Assembly (NCBI GenBank): GCA_014904845.1
Contig: MU119255.1
Coordinates: 204,797-268,796 of the forward strand
Reading direction: 5' to 3'
From: Acephala macrosclerotiorum
Taxonomy: Eukaryota; Ascomycota; Leotiomycetes; Helotiales; Mollisiaceae
DNA length: 64,000 nt
Part shown: positions 1-10,860 of the stretch, in pieces
Numbering within the stretch: the first letter of the stretch is position 1
How the letters are laid out: every line of letters begins with the position of its first letter
Made by a program: the position numbers and the translations under genes
The notes under the pieces: model-generated
Told to the model about the DNA's origin: nothing
The model's input: only the letters and a program-made list of their open reading frames with translations
The model's database searches: none

Positions 1-55
1 GTTCCTCCCTCCTCCCTTCTCTTCCTTCCCCATAACGAAATCTAACGAGATCTAG

Positions 56-460
56 TCCGGGCTCCCACTAGCCCTCATCTTCGCCCTCACCCAATCCGAG
101 CGCACTAGTCTATCCAAAGCTTTAAAAGGCATAGCGGTGAACAACAAAAGAGCGATCAATTTTGTAACCGTAGACGCAGTGAAACTACCCTTCCTAGCAG
201 AGCCACTTGGATTGGATGGAAAGACATACCCAGCCTTCGTAGTGCATGATATTGAAAACGATGAGACTTTTGTTTTTGATCAAGGGAAAGATATCACGGC
301 CAAGGGCGTTGAGGAGTTTCTAGATGGTTTTTGGAAGCAGGGAAGGAAGGGAGGAGAGGCGAAGGAGACGGGTATGAAGGTGAGTTTTGATATTTTGTGG
401 TGGGTTTGAAAAGTGTGAGTGCTGATTTGGATTTAGAGCGATAGCCATGATGAGCTGTGA
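56..460 (+). CDS. PDI-like ER protein, 3' end (b'-like thioredoxin fold, HDEL), partial
   Basis: Exons 56-379 and 437-460; the 5' part lies outside the window. A CTAAC at 42-46 followed by TAG at 53-55 marks the acceptor, so coding resumes at 56. The peptide (LALIFALTQSER, INFVTVDA, YPAFVVHD, FVFDQGKDIT) matches the b' domain of protein disulfide isomerases, which fold secretory proteins in the ER lumen. A 57-nt intron (GTGAGT at 380, CTGAT branch, TAG at 434-436) joins to a last exon coding SDSHDEL and a stop; HDEL is the fungal ER-retrieval signal. Classical PDI has a second catalytic CxxC domain (a') after b'. Here only about 17 residues separate the end of b' from HDEL, so a' is absent. 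It is either a non-catalytic b/b' paralogue comparable to ERp27 or a truncated PDI. Domain and HDEL are read directly; the upstream architecture is unknown. Confidence 0.8.
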
Positions 461-1125
461 TTGGGAATGGCTTCGCTGTTTGAGAGGATATTGGGATATT
501 GGTCGTTATCGTGTGGAAACTTTCGCTTTCCTCCTTGCTAGGAGGGTAAATCGAGACCACAAAACCCTTTCTCAAACATTATCAAATTCTGAGGCTCGTG
601 CTCTGAGCTGTAGCTTCAATCTTGTTCCGCTAGGGAGAGGATGGAAAGGTTCCATCGCCCAAACCCCGCTCCTTCCTCACGGCCTGAATGTCTGTCAGCG
701 TCTCAGTGCCCGACTGTACCTAGCATACAATTCAATTTTCGCCGCGTGGGACATTAATTGAAATTCTTGAGAAAAGACATTTAGGCAGTAAGAAATATAG
801 GCTTGGGAATAAACAGTGGAGGAATATGTATCGATGGTAAGAAATGAAATTTCTCGCGATAGCTGCCAATTTGTTGCAAGCATGCACGAGCAGTATTGTG
901 AATAGCTCAGAGCACATTGTTCCTCGCTGGAGAGATCACCAGCAACAACAGAATTCTGCTTGGGTCATAGAGCCTGCTTGAACCTCCCAGGGCGAGTGGG
1001 TCATGAGGCTAGACATATGCAAATGGTCAGTCCAGAACACTAAGATAATTATATCATTGCCTAGAAGACCGATCTTCGGGTCACCTCTTGATACACCCAA
1101 ACGCCAAGTATGTATTTTTCATTTA
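461..1125. other. Intergenic, convergent 3' flanks
   Basis: Separates the 3' ends of the PDI-like gene (+) and EMC4 (-). Open frames here lack codon structure or any recognisable domain. It presumably holds the two 3' UTRs; I see no gene. Confidence 0.6.
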
Positions 1126-1776
1126 TTAGAACGCTGGTATAGCCACTTCCCTCGGAGTTCTCGCCGTCTCCCAAGCCAACCAATCCGACCTCGTAGTCCT
1201 ATCCATCATTAGCACAATATTCTCTCACAATACCTCAATGTACTCACGGTAACAGTCCCATCTGATTAACCTTCCATACCCCCAACGCTAACGCCAAAAC
1301 CTGCATCGCAACATAAACCGCCTTCACCATAAGCAGTTTATCCCTCGTACCCTCCGTCTCAAACCTCTCAAATGCCTGCTGTGTAGCCATCAAGCCCATG
1401 ACCGGATTCTTGAACGCCATAACCACCATCATGATACTGAAAATCTGCAGGGAGTTTCCGGACATGTACATCATTATTGCGGTCATCGGGAGCTGCTTGA
1501 CTGGAGCTAGGGCCACTTCCCAGGCTTTCTTCAGCTTGAGGACGTCCATTTCGTGGGTCGTTGGAGGGGCTCGGACGGCGGCCTTGGAGGATGTCTGCTG
1601 TTTCTGTAGACATGTTAGTGAAGGTCTACTGGGAGAGCTGTGATGCTTGCCTTGCTGCCACTGGATGTCGCTGGGTATCCTGGGGGGTCTGGGATCCCGC
1701 TATTCTTTTGCTTCGACGCAGGTGGAGAGTTGAGGTCCAGGACCCATTGCGGAGGGGGTGGTGGAGCCGTAGCCAT
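1126..1776 (-). CDS. EMC4: ER membrane protein complex subunit 4
   Basis: Exons on the minus strand: 1651-1776, 1248-1603 and 1126-1198, giving 184 codons with no internal stop. EMC4 is a membrane subunit of the EMC insertase, which helps insert and fold membrane proteins at the ER. Diagnostic stretches are WVLDLNSPPAS, KKAWEVALAPVKQLPM, IMMYMSGNSLQIFSIMMV, GVWKVNQMGLLP and the last-exon TTRSDWLAWE...REVAIPAF. The hydrophobic core is typical of the family (DUF1077/TMEM85). Intron 2 (1199-1247) is GT-AG. Intron 1 (1604-1650, 47 nt) has a perfect ACTAAC branch and an AG acceptor but starts with GC (AAG|GCAAGC). The start at 1776 gives the usual proline-rich N terminus MATAPPPPPQW. The gene is divergent from APL2. 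Confidence 0.93.
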
Positions 1777-2188
1777 CTCTGCGGTTTGTAGATGTGTAGT
1801 GAGTTGTCGTACAATTAAATCGCGACGTTGTTCTCGATGTCGTCGACATGCGGGTCCGTAGCGCGCTTCGCTCGTGCTTCCTAGTCAGCAATCCCGGGCC
1901 TGCCAGTACGTCCCCTATTGGACCTCGAAGCTCTTCAACCACGTCCCTCAAACTCGCAAAACATTTCACGATTCTCACGATACACTCCTACGACACCGAA
2001 TTTATGGATCTCAACCTGTGCCACTGTCAAAACCCTTGTTGGAGGTAGAGCGGTGGTCCATGTGACGGCTGCACTTGCCAACCTGGCAAAGACTGATAGA
2101 TTCGAGCTCCCGTTGGTCGAAGATTACAGAGGGGTAAGGGCAGGTATACACACAAGACTGTCCCGATTGAGACCAAGCTCTCCTCACC
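1777..2188. promoter_or_regulatory. Shared divergent promoter region EMC4/APL2
   Basis: About 412 nt lie between the two start codons (EMC4 leftward, APL2 rightward). It must carry both 5' UTRs and core promoters. I see no clear TATA box, and the assignment is positional. Confidence 0.5.
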
Positions 2189-4711
2189 ATGAGTTCAGGC
2201 GGGGGAGATGCGAAGCTCTTTGCTAGAGTACGTACCGTCCCATCCAGTCCACTTCTCTATTGCTGCCGTTCTGCGACGCATTGTCTGGCATTTTTTGAGC
2301 TGCCACAAGTCCCTATACTTCTCGAAAGCATGCGCCAGGAGCAAAGCGATCGTCCTAAAAGTGTAGCTTGGCTAGCTGGGCTCACGCGATCGTGCTAAAC
2401 GTTCTCTTCTGCGATGTTTCTTGCTCATTATGTTCCGCCGCCGGGCCCGGGCTCACCTTATTATCGTACTCCACAGGGCAAAGTTGCGGAATTACGACTC
2501 GAGTTGAATAGTGGTGGGAAGAAGGACAAGAACCATGCGGCGAAGAAGATTGCGTTGAAGAAGATTGTGGCGAACATGACGATGAGCAATAACGATATGG
2601 TGGCTTTGTTCCCGGATATTGTGAGCTGTATGGAGATACAAAGCTTGGAGATCAAGAAGATGTGGGTGCTGCTGGCTGTGTCTGATGGAGGAATGGTGTT
2701 GACGGCGATAGGTGCTTTCTGTTCCTTGTGAACTATGCTCGCATGAAGCCGGATGTTGCTCTGAAGGCTTTACCTACTCTACAGCAGGTATGCACACCCC
2801 TCTAATATCTGCAAGCACGATTCTAACAAATTTATTAGGATATGAACGATTCGAATCCCCTGGTCAGAGCCCTTGCCTTACGAACAATGTCATATATACA
2901 TGTTAGAGAGTTTGTCGAAGCTACAGTCCCTCCTACGAAACAGCTGCTGCGAGACTCGGATCCTTATGTACGAAAAACGGCGGCGTTCTGTGTTGCAAAA
3001 TTGTACGACCACGACAGACAATTGGTCGAGAACTCGGACCTCATAGATAGACTAAATTCGATGTTGAGAGACGACAACCCTACAGTTGTAGCCAGTGCTC
3101 TGGCAAGTTTGATGGATATCTGGGAAAGGAGCGATGCTATCAAGCTTACCATCGATTATGGCAATGCATCGAAGATGGTGCAGATATTGCCAGATTGCTC
3201 TGAGTACGTTTCCTTGACAGGATGGAGGCAAGCCACTGCTAACAAGATCTAGATGGGGCCAAACATACATTCTCGAGGCATTAATGTCCTACGTCCCACA
3301 AGAGTCCTCGGAAGCTCTATTGCTTGCGGAACGAATATCACCCCGACTATCACATTCGAACTCCTCTGTGGTCCTCACCTGCATAAGAGTAATCCTCTAC
3401 CTAATGAACTACATCGCAGATCAAAAGCAAATCTCGTTATTATGCCGGAAATTGTCCCCTCCGTTGGTCACTCTTCTAGCGAAAGGGCCCGAAGTACAAT
3501 ATTTGGCCTTACGGAACGCATTGCTGATATTACAGCGACGGCCAGAGGTTCTTCGCAACGATATCAGAGTGTTCTTTTGCAAATATAACGACCCAATCTA
3601 TGTCAAGGTCACGAAGCTAGAGTTGATCTTCATGTTAGCAAGCGAACACAATATCGAGGAAGTCCTAACGGAGCTGCGAGAATATGCGACCGAGATTGAT
3701 GTACACTTCGTGCGAAAGTCTGTCCGAGCAATTGGAAAACTGGCCATCAAGATTGAGCCAGCTGCGAAACGATGCATCAACACACTCCTCGAGCTCGTGG
3801 CGACAAAGGTCACATATATTGTCCAGGAAGCGACCGTGGTGATTCGGAACATCTTCCGGAAGTACCCAAACCAGTATGAATCCATCATCTCCACACTTTG
3901 CGAAAATCTCGACTCTCTGGATGAGCCGGAGGCCAAGGCTGCGATGATTTGGGTCATTGGCCAGTACGCATCTCGAATCGAGAACTCAGATGTGCTACTT
4001 GAAGATTTCCTCTACTCGTTTGCAGACGAGCCTGTCGAAGTCCAGCTTGCGCTTCTGACAGCCACAGTGAAGTTGTTCATTCAGCGGCCGACGAAAGGGC
4101 AAGAGCTCGTTCCGAAAGTCCTCAAATGGGCTACTGAAGACACGGATAATCCAGATCTAAGAGACAGAGGCTATATGTACTGGCGACTTCTGTCATCAGA
4201 CATGGCCACGGCAAAGTTGATAGTGATGGGCGAGAAGCCTCCCATCACAGCTGAATCCGAGAAATTGGACCCAGCAACCCTAGAAGAGATGTGTCTGAAT
4301 GTCGGAACACTAGCAACAGTATACCTGAAACCAGTTCAGCAAGTCTTCCGATCTGCGCGGCCGAGGAAATTGGCAGACAGTCCAGCTCTCCAGAAGCACC
4401 TTCTCCCTATAGCCAATAGCCTCGATGCACAGAAGTCGTTATCCAGCCTTGGAATGGGTAGCCAGCCCGTACTTCGTCCAACGAATAACGGAGACCTGGC
4501 AGCAGCCGTCGATGCTGCAGACGCGTTTTTCGCCGGAGTCGGCAGCCAACAAATGGCCTCCATGCACATCAATGGCAACGATGAGGGCTTCGGCGGTAGT
4601 CCGACTGCAGGGAGAGGAGAGATGCAATATGTGGTTAATCAAAATGCACCAGAGCAGGTGTATCAACCTGCTATGGGCGGTGGGACGAATGGGGATCTTC
4701 TTATGCTTTGA
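2189..4711 (+). CDS. APL2: AP-1 clathrin adaptor complex, beta subunit (beta-adaptin)
   Basis: Exons 2189-2227, 2477-2661, 2712-2787, 2839-3203 and 3253-4711; 707 codons, all four introns GT-AG. The product is the large beta chain of the AP-1 coat, which sorts cargo between the trans-Golgi and endosomes with clathrin. The sequence is close to canonical: GKVAELRLELNSGGKKDKN, MVALFPDIV, ALALRTMSYIHVREFVEA, DPYVRKTAAFCVAKLYDHD, AKAAMIWVIGQYA and LATVYLKPVQQVFRSARPR, covering the HEAT/ARM trunk. Like other fungal forms it has no large appendage after the trunk; it ends in a short linker with GDLLML. The first exon holds only 13 codons (MSSGGGDAKLFAR) and is followed by a 249-nt intron, much longer than the other three (49-51 nt). 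The start has a good context (ACCATGA). AP-1 is preferred over AP-2 because of the N terminus; this is family knowledge, not a computed tree. Confidence 0.95.
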
Positions 4712-6161
4712 GCCTGTGTGATTAGGGTAATGATCTTCGCTAGGTGTTTTGGATCTGGTGGTGGAAATGAAAGAAATTTGTTCATGTTGAAAGTTTTTAG
4801 CCGGGATGAAAATGCATTGATGGGTGTTTCTTGGGCACTTGCTGTTGTGGATGATCTCTGCAAGTTGTATGTATGGTTTGGAATGACCGAGTACATACAT
4901 TGTCTTGTCTGCTCACTGCAGCAAATCAAGCTCTCTTGCTGTTCGTTTCAATTATGTTCCATTCCTTTTCACGCTAAACGGCTGCCAGATTTGAGTTCAA
5001 GACCAAAAATGCCCGATAGATAGTTCCTAGAGTTCTAAGATCTCTCGATCACTCCGGCGCCGCCCTCTTCAAGATCTACCCGAAACTGCTAGTTAACGTA
5101 GCTACCAGTAATGATGGCGCTCAAGTACTGTATTTCTTGCATTGTCATTTCCAAATCTGTTGCTTACGTTTATTTTCGTTTCGGTGTGTTGGAGGTTATC
5201 ACTTTCTGCTTTGTCTTGCTGTCAATGTCTTAGAGTCAAACTCACCTGGTGTCGCGACGAGATGGCTGTACAATCCTCAAATTGTGCTGCTCCTTTATCC
5301 TAGATTACGACAAGAAAGCTGTGTTTGCTACCAATGTATTATCGCTTTCGTCTGGTCATGCGATGAGAATCCTTGTTGTCGTCCGCTCCTCCAGCCTGTG
5401 ATATGCTACGAGGGGGGCCTTCGTTGCTAAATTTTCTTCATGATTGTTCAAGCCTCGACGGATTGACGTTGTCCAAGAAATGATTTTGGCCCCCAGTAGT
5501 AGCAATGGAGCCAGTGTTTTGAGAAGTCTCCGAAGGTGCAGAATATGCTTGAGATTCCCACCCTGCCTTCTAGGCTCTTCTATAGCCGACAAAGCGGTCT
5601 ACCTGATGTGGCTGAATGCCCGGCACGTACATTGGTCTACGGCATTCACATTCGAATGTCTAGACTCTAGTGAACAACTCGTGATATTCTCAAGTCCTCT
5701 AGGATTATGTAGCATTGCTTCTGGGCCGAGCAGGCCTAGGGTGGTAGTTTCAACCACCCTTTCGGCGGAGAAGTTTCGTGGCGCTCGGGGGTACATTGCT
5801 CTCTGGATTGTTCCCGAGCAGTAAAAACAATGCGCTACTTCCTCTCATTGGGCCTATGTGTGCAGCAACATATGCGTATTCAGGTGCTGTGATGAATTTC
5901 CCCAGCCGAAGGATGCATTTTAAGTGGCCACTCCGTTTCCCAGCGACTTACAAAGCGCTCGGTGTTCAGCGTACAGTACGCTGAACACCGAATGCAATGT
6001 ACACAAAAGCGTGTCTCAATTCAGAATTGGTCAGCTTTTGACCAAAAGGATACTTTCCTGCAAGGCTTCAAAAGAACATTATTCTCTTCTAGATATATTA
6101 CAACCTATTCTTTCGTTACCTGTCGACTACAGAGGTACTTCACACAACGTCTCAACCAAAC
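4712..6161. other. Intergenic stretch without recognisable gene
   Basis: About 1.45 kb between APL2 and the dehydrogenase pseudogene. Several open frames of 70-126 codons exist on both strands, but none shows a domain, conserved motif or plausible exon chain. The only structured element I see is the inverted repeat at 5959-5991. Confidence 0.5.
5959..5991. repeat. Perfect inverted repeat, 16-bp arms with 1-nt centre
   Basis: The arms 5959-5974 (starts TCGGTGTTCAGCGTAC) and 5976-5991 are exact reverse complements around a single A at 5975. It lies about 170 nt upstream of the dehydrogenase pseudogene. Function unknown; it could be a binding site for a dimeric regulator or a small transposon footprint. 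Confidence 0.85.
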
Positions 6162-6993
6162 TTCACCCATGCCTTCACTCGTATAATTCACAAAGCGCCC
6201 TCTCCTGCTATCTCACCAGATAATTCGTCCCTCTCCGTTGAGGGCAAATCGATCCTCATAACCGCTGGCGCAACGGGCATGGCCTGCCAATCGCTACTGC
6301 CTTCGCAGCTGCTTATGCCTCGAACCTCATTCTCTTCAGTCGTCGAGAGTCAGTTCTTCTCGCCGCTGCTGAGGAATTCAAGTCCGCATACCCTGCCACG
6401 AAAGTACATATCTATCCATGCGATGTAACGGATCAGACTCGAGTCCAGGAAGTGTTCAAAGATGTTAAAGACAAGATCGGCGAGCTAGACATCGTCGTTT
6501 CCTCGCATGCTCCACTTCAAAACCCTTACCCAGTCGCATCTGCTCCAGCTGCCTTGTTACTCGAGAATTTCAACAGCATCGTCCTCGAAAATGTTTACCT
6601 AATGAACGCCTTCCTAGAAGCCTCTCCACCATTACCTCCTTCCTCAAATGACAAAGGAAAAGAGCGAATCTTCATCAACGTCTCCTCTATAGTAGCGCAC
6701 GTCCAGACACCCACCATAGCCGTCTATACCACCGCCAAAGCACCTATCGTCGCCCTGCTCCAACACTATCATATGGAATACTCGTCCCTCGGCTTACGAG
6801 TCCACTCCCTTCACCCTGGAGCACATTTTACCGGAGTGCGAAAGCGTTCGGTGTCCCGGAAGATATGGTGCAATGGGATGAGAGGATTTTGCCAGGACGC
6901 TTCGTGCTTTGGTTGTGTAGTGAGAAGGCGGTATTTTTGAAGGGCAGGTTTGTGCATGCTAGTTGGGACACGGGGGGGGGGGTTGGAGAGTAG
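6162..6993 (+). pseudogene. Short-chain dehydrogenase/reductase (SDR), frameshifted
   Basis: A Rossmann-fold NAD(P)-dependent oxidoreductase can be followed in three successive frames. The first (6162 to about 6278) gives an N terminus ending SILITAGATG. The second (about 6278-6835) reads LPIATAFAAAYASNLILFS, YPCDVTD, INVSSIVAHVQ and YTTAK, the YxxxK catalytic motif with its upstream Ser. The third (from 6838) reads AKAFGVPEDMVQWDERIL and LWLCSEKAVFLKGRFVHASWD. One frame break falls inside the glycine-rich cofactor loop, the other near 6830-6838. Just before the end is an 11-G run (6972-6982), after which the frame stops at 6991. I find no in-frame ATG for the N terminus. Either it is a true pseudogene or the breaks are single-base sequencing errors; introns are too short to explain them. 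Substrate unknown. Confidence 0.75.
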
Positions 6994-7828
6994 GAACAGG
7001 GAGTTTGAGGAACCCGGAACTTTTGATGTTGGGGTTGGTGGGGTGTGGTGGACATGAGGGTGGAGGGATTGAAGAAGTTGTGAGTTATATGGAGTTCAAG
7101 TTTCTTGAAGGCCAGTTTGTTTCAAATCTTCGTTGGCTGAGAGTCATGGGATTGTTATGGTGCCCATCAGCAGTGGGCAGAGTACGCAGAATTCGAATGT
7201 GCAACGAGTCCGTGCCGCAGAATAATTGAGATTGCTCGTATATACTGGCTGGAGCTTTGATTTTGGGTTCAGGAACTGGTCGAGAAATTTTGGGCAGGAG
7301 TCTGCTTTCTCGACTTACACATGATATTCGTATGTCAAGTCACTCCCTCCGCGTTTTGACATTTACCTCTCTTTCCATATGGCGTCGCACCTTCCGAAAA
7401 TTGGTTGTTGTTCTGCATCGTTCAAATCCGTTAGCCCGATATCTTCATCAACACTCTTTGAGAGTGGCATGAGTTGCGAGAGTGAAGTCGCGGCGCTAAA
7501 TGCGCTGATCGAGCGTGACAATTTGCGCCACTCCACTGACACCTCTCCCGTTTTCCTTTTGCGGCTACTCTTCATGACTTATGCCGTGCTCTTAATATGG
7601 CTTTTTATACAGATGATTAAACTGATCTCACAATCCAATTGCAGTTTGGTGGCTTTGACAGTAGCTGAACACAACTTTTTTTTCCCTCCTCCCAAGGTCG
7701 GTTAGTAGGCTGGCCGCTTCTACTCAGGCGCTAATCACCCTCGGCTTACCCCAGTTCACCTGAACAGCCTGAACGCCATAGGGTACTATACAAAACAACG
7801 CAGCGTATATCGAACACTATAATTCTGT
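6994..7828. other. Intergenic, no gene seen
   Basis: About 830 nt between the SDR remnant and the convergent HAD gene. One 108-codon frame at 7379-7705 has a hydrophobic patch but no recognisable family. Probably noncoding. Confidence 0.5.
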
Positions 7829-8730
7829 TTAAGGGACCATAATCCCGAACTTTCCATATGGAAAGTCCTCCAAAGTCGCCAAATACTGCCCCCAACCATC
7901 ATCAACCTCGCCCAGCTGCTCCTCCCTCCCAATCTTCACTAACCCCGTCCGTCCCGCAAGCACCAAGTTCAGTCTCTCCTTCCACTCAGCGAACAACCCA
8001 GGATGCGGAACCCATACAGCCCTCATGCCAGCCCGTCGCCCAGCCTCTACACCAGGTACACTGTCCTCGAAGACCAGGCATTCCTCCCGCAGGATCTTTG
8101 GAGTTCCTTCCGGCAACTTATCGTTGATGGTTTGCAACGCAAGCAGATAGATATCTGGCGCCGGTTTCCCCCGTCCATGCTTCAGCCTCAGATCATCACC
8201 CAGAATTCGGTGCTCCTCTAGCACGAGATCAAGAAGCTTCTTCGTCTCGGGCCTCGAGGCCTTGCGCTCATAATTATCCGTCTCGCTACTCGACGCCAGT
8301 GCGATATGGATGGGCAGGCCATTGGTATTGTGTGCCTTCTTGAGATCAGATAAGAGTTGCATCGCGCCTGGGAGAGGCTCGCATTCCGGGAAGTGAAGTT
8401 GGAACTGCTCGTTTTGCTCTGCTGCCCATTGCTCGCGGGAGATGGGGAGCTGAGCCCAGGCGTGGAAGGTATCACCATTGTTACTGCCGGGGACGCCCAT
8501 CAGTTGGGCTTTGATAGACCAGGGGAGGCCTGGACGGCCGTATTTTTTGAGGACGTTGTCGGCGCATATGGTATAAATGTCTTCGGTGTTGAGCAAGAGG
8601 CCATCCATGTCGAAGATGCAGGCCCGAATTGGGGGGAAGCTGGTAATAGATTGTCAGCCTTCTCTTTTTCTAGGGAAGCCGAGATCATGCGGGGTAATAT
8701 GGGATGTTACTCGGTCTTCGGGCGCACCAT
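7829..8730 (-). CDS. HAD-superfamily phosphatase (pseudouridine-5'-phosphatase/HDHD1-like)
   Basis: Exons on the minus strand are 8711-8730 (20 nt, MVRPKT plus two bases) and 7829-8639; 276 codons. The intron 8640-8710 has donor GTAACA, branch GCTGAC and acceptor CAG, and its splice restores the DFPPIRACIFDMDGLLLN start. HAD motifs: I, DMDG with nucleophile Asp17 and acid/base Asp19; II, Ser in ALASSSE near 123; III, Lys165 in GKPAPDIY; IV, FEDSVPGVEAG with the ED pair at 198-199. Length and the helical cap between motifs I and II fit cytosolic subfamily-I phosphatases acting on small sugar or nucleoside phosphates. The substrate cannot be read from the sequence. A 176-bp foldback element lies upstream of the start. 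Confidence 0.9.
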
Positions 8731-8883
8731 TTCAGCCAATTCTCAACTCGAAGCTTCAACAGCTTTCAAAGCAAGGGCGGAGCGAATGTCGTCCGTCAGT
8801 TCAAGGTTGGATGATGGCTCGTGGATCTGGTGTGTTTAAGTGGGCATAGCGGAAGTGGCACTAGGACCCGCGTCCCCCCCTGA

Positions 8884-9059
8884 CCCCCCTGAATAAGACT
8901 CAGGTGGAGAATTGTAGGGCTGATTAGCAGCAAGGGGGTGTCTGCAAATAAGATAATAAACATGACCTCCACCAAAGAATCTTCGAGATTCCTACTGGCG
9001 CACCCCCATTGTCACTGCACAGACGCAAGGAGTCTCCACCTGAGGTTTATTCAGGGGGG
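8884..9059. mobile_element. MITE-like foldback element, 27-bp terminal inverted repeats
   Basis: The terminal repeats 8884-8910 and 9033-9059 begin CCCCCCTGAATAA and match over 27 bp with two mismatches. The element is 176 bp with no coding capacity. No clear target-site duplication is visible (TGA on the left, ATA on the right). It sits about 150 nt upstream of the HAD start codon, in its likely promoter. The rest of 8731-9394 shows no gene. Confidence 0.7.
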
Positions 9060-9394
9060 ATAGTACTATCAATAGGAATCGTGTGAAATAAGGTTTGGTC
9101 CTGTGGAGCCTGAGGCTCCCGCGCTAAAACTTGCTGGCGGGTAACCGCTTCTCATCGTGCTAGCCTTACCTTCTTCCTTACTACATAGCTCCACCAATAC
9201 AAGCAATACACTCAACACGCGCTTCAGGTCCGTGCACACTGCCCGTGAACCTCGCTGGAATTCACCTTCCCCTCTTTCTCACACGTCTATCAGGTCCTAT
9301 TACGAGTTAAGAAATGGTCAGAGTTCGTAAACAGGTCTTTGTAAAGGATCTAAGGAATGATTCATCTTTTCTACGACACAACTTCTCGTTGTCA

Positions 9395-10860
9395 TCAATC
9401 GTTGCTTGCTCTTTCCGTCGTTTTATCAAAATTTTGTTCCTCCTCCCCCTCTTCTTCTTCTTCTTCTTCTTCTTCTTCATATAGATCGGCATCGTTATCA
9501 TCCTTAGAGCTTTCTATCTGCTTGGGTACTGAGTCCCCTTTGAGACGTGCTAGAAGCTCTTCGTGGCAGAATCTAGTACAAAGGTCTTTCATGCCTTCGT
9601 AGATCCTAGAAGTGAATCATAAGTAACTTGGTGCAAGCATTGGGAGATTCTACTGCGATGGAAGAGATTACCAAGGGGAAGTGCTGACTCACGCATCACG
9701 CTGCTTCAGTGCCGGGTAAAGAATGGCGGCACTTGTATTATATGTCATTGAGTACAGAAGATTCCTGGCATCCCAATCCTCTCCTGTTTTCCTGTCAGTT
9801 CGCTTCCAAGGCTCCACGCTGTGTACACACTTGGCTCAGAAGCAGGGAAGTTCCGCTGGTATTGCCGCACATATATCTTACTGCTGAGACGATGCCGAGG
9901 CGCCCGCCAGTTTCCCGTCTCGTACTCGTTGTGCGCGTGGAAGGACTTCGGGTCGAAGATAAACGGCTCGCCCGTTTCCGTATCCGTTGCCGTGTTCCCA
10001 TCCCAAAGATCGCCGTGCACCAGGCAAGGTTCGATGTTTCTGCCATGACTTTGCAGAGGCTGTAACAGGCGCGGGATGACTCGGATCTTGGTGAAGTATT
10101 TGATATGCTCGAACTCTGGCCATAGTTCGTTCTTCTCGCCGTCGAGATCTAGGAGGTGACCGAGGAAGTTGCTGAATATTTCTTCCCATGAATCACTCCA
10201 TCCGTCGTTGTGCTGCGGGATCGGGCCGGCCATGGTTTTCATGTGGAAGCCAAATTTGCCAGTTGGGGACACCGAGTTCTTGTGTAGCTCGGCGATGCGT
10301 TGAGTGAATCGAACGGGTTCAGGAGGCTGCTTACCTACTTCGCGGAACTCGGCCAGCAGGAAGTGGCAAGTCGGATCGCTTTTGTATGGCGCCCATGCGT
10401 ATGGGCGCGGAGCGAGGTTTGGAGACGTGTTGTGGAGTGCCTTTAGGGACTCGAAATCTGCTTCGATCATGTGTGCGCTCATCTCATGTTTTATGGCCAA
10501 GAGGATTGGCATTAGTGAGGTTGCTCTACAGGATGATTTGTGGTATATCTGGTTGACCTTGTGAAAGTAAGCCACAGTCTTGTTGTCTGGAGTACGGCAG
10601 ACGATCTTCGCAGTGCGTCCCCAAAGCGAGTTCCCGTAGGTGTTTGCATGGTCAACCGTTGTCCCCGGAATTGGGAGAGCTTAAGACCCCACTAGCATCA
10701 GTCATCAGTTGACAGGCCGATGAGAATAACGGGCTCCTGAGAGAAGTTGCAAACCTGCGAGAACGTTTTCGTCAACGTCGAAATTCCCGCCGATTCTTGG
10801 GCCTTTGAATAGAGGGAATTTCGCCAAGTGCTCATCAACCAGCTCGGTTGCAGGGTCCAT
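9395..10860 (-). CDS. Fructosamine/ketosamine-3-kinase-like protein
   Basis: Minus-strand exons 10755-10860, 9831-10679, 9693-9783 and 9395-9605; 418 codons. The family is a protein-kinase-like fold that phosphorylates sugars bound to amines or proteins (deglycation). Visible motifs: catalytic loop LVHGDLWDGN (HGD near residues 257-259), metal-binding GEPFIFDPKSF (about 273-282), then HNEYETGNWRAPRHR and the downstream DWDARNLLYSMTYN. The last is only in frame if the 47-nt intron 9784-9830 (GTGTGT..AACTGAC..CAG) is removed. Exon 1 codes MDPATELVDEHLAKFP. The C terminus ends in an acidic run encoded by a (CTT)n tract. A weakly defined in-frame segment after residue 76 (NQIYHKSSCR..) could be a further intron with an ACTAATG branch. 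Substrate unknown. Confidence 0.85.
9451..9478. repeat. (CTT)n microsatellite within coding sequence
   Basis: About nine CTT units on the plus strand; on the minus strand they encode the glutamate run near the C terminus of the fructosamine-kinase-like protein. Length is probably variable between strains. Confidence 0.9.
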
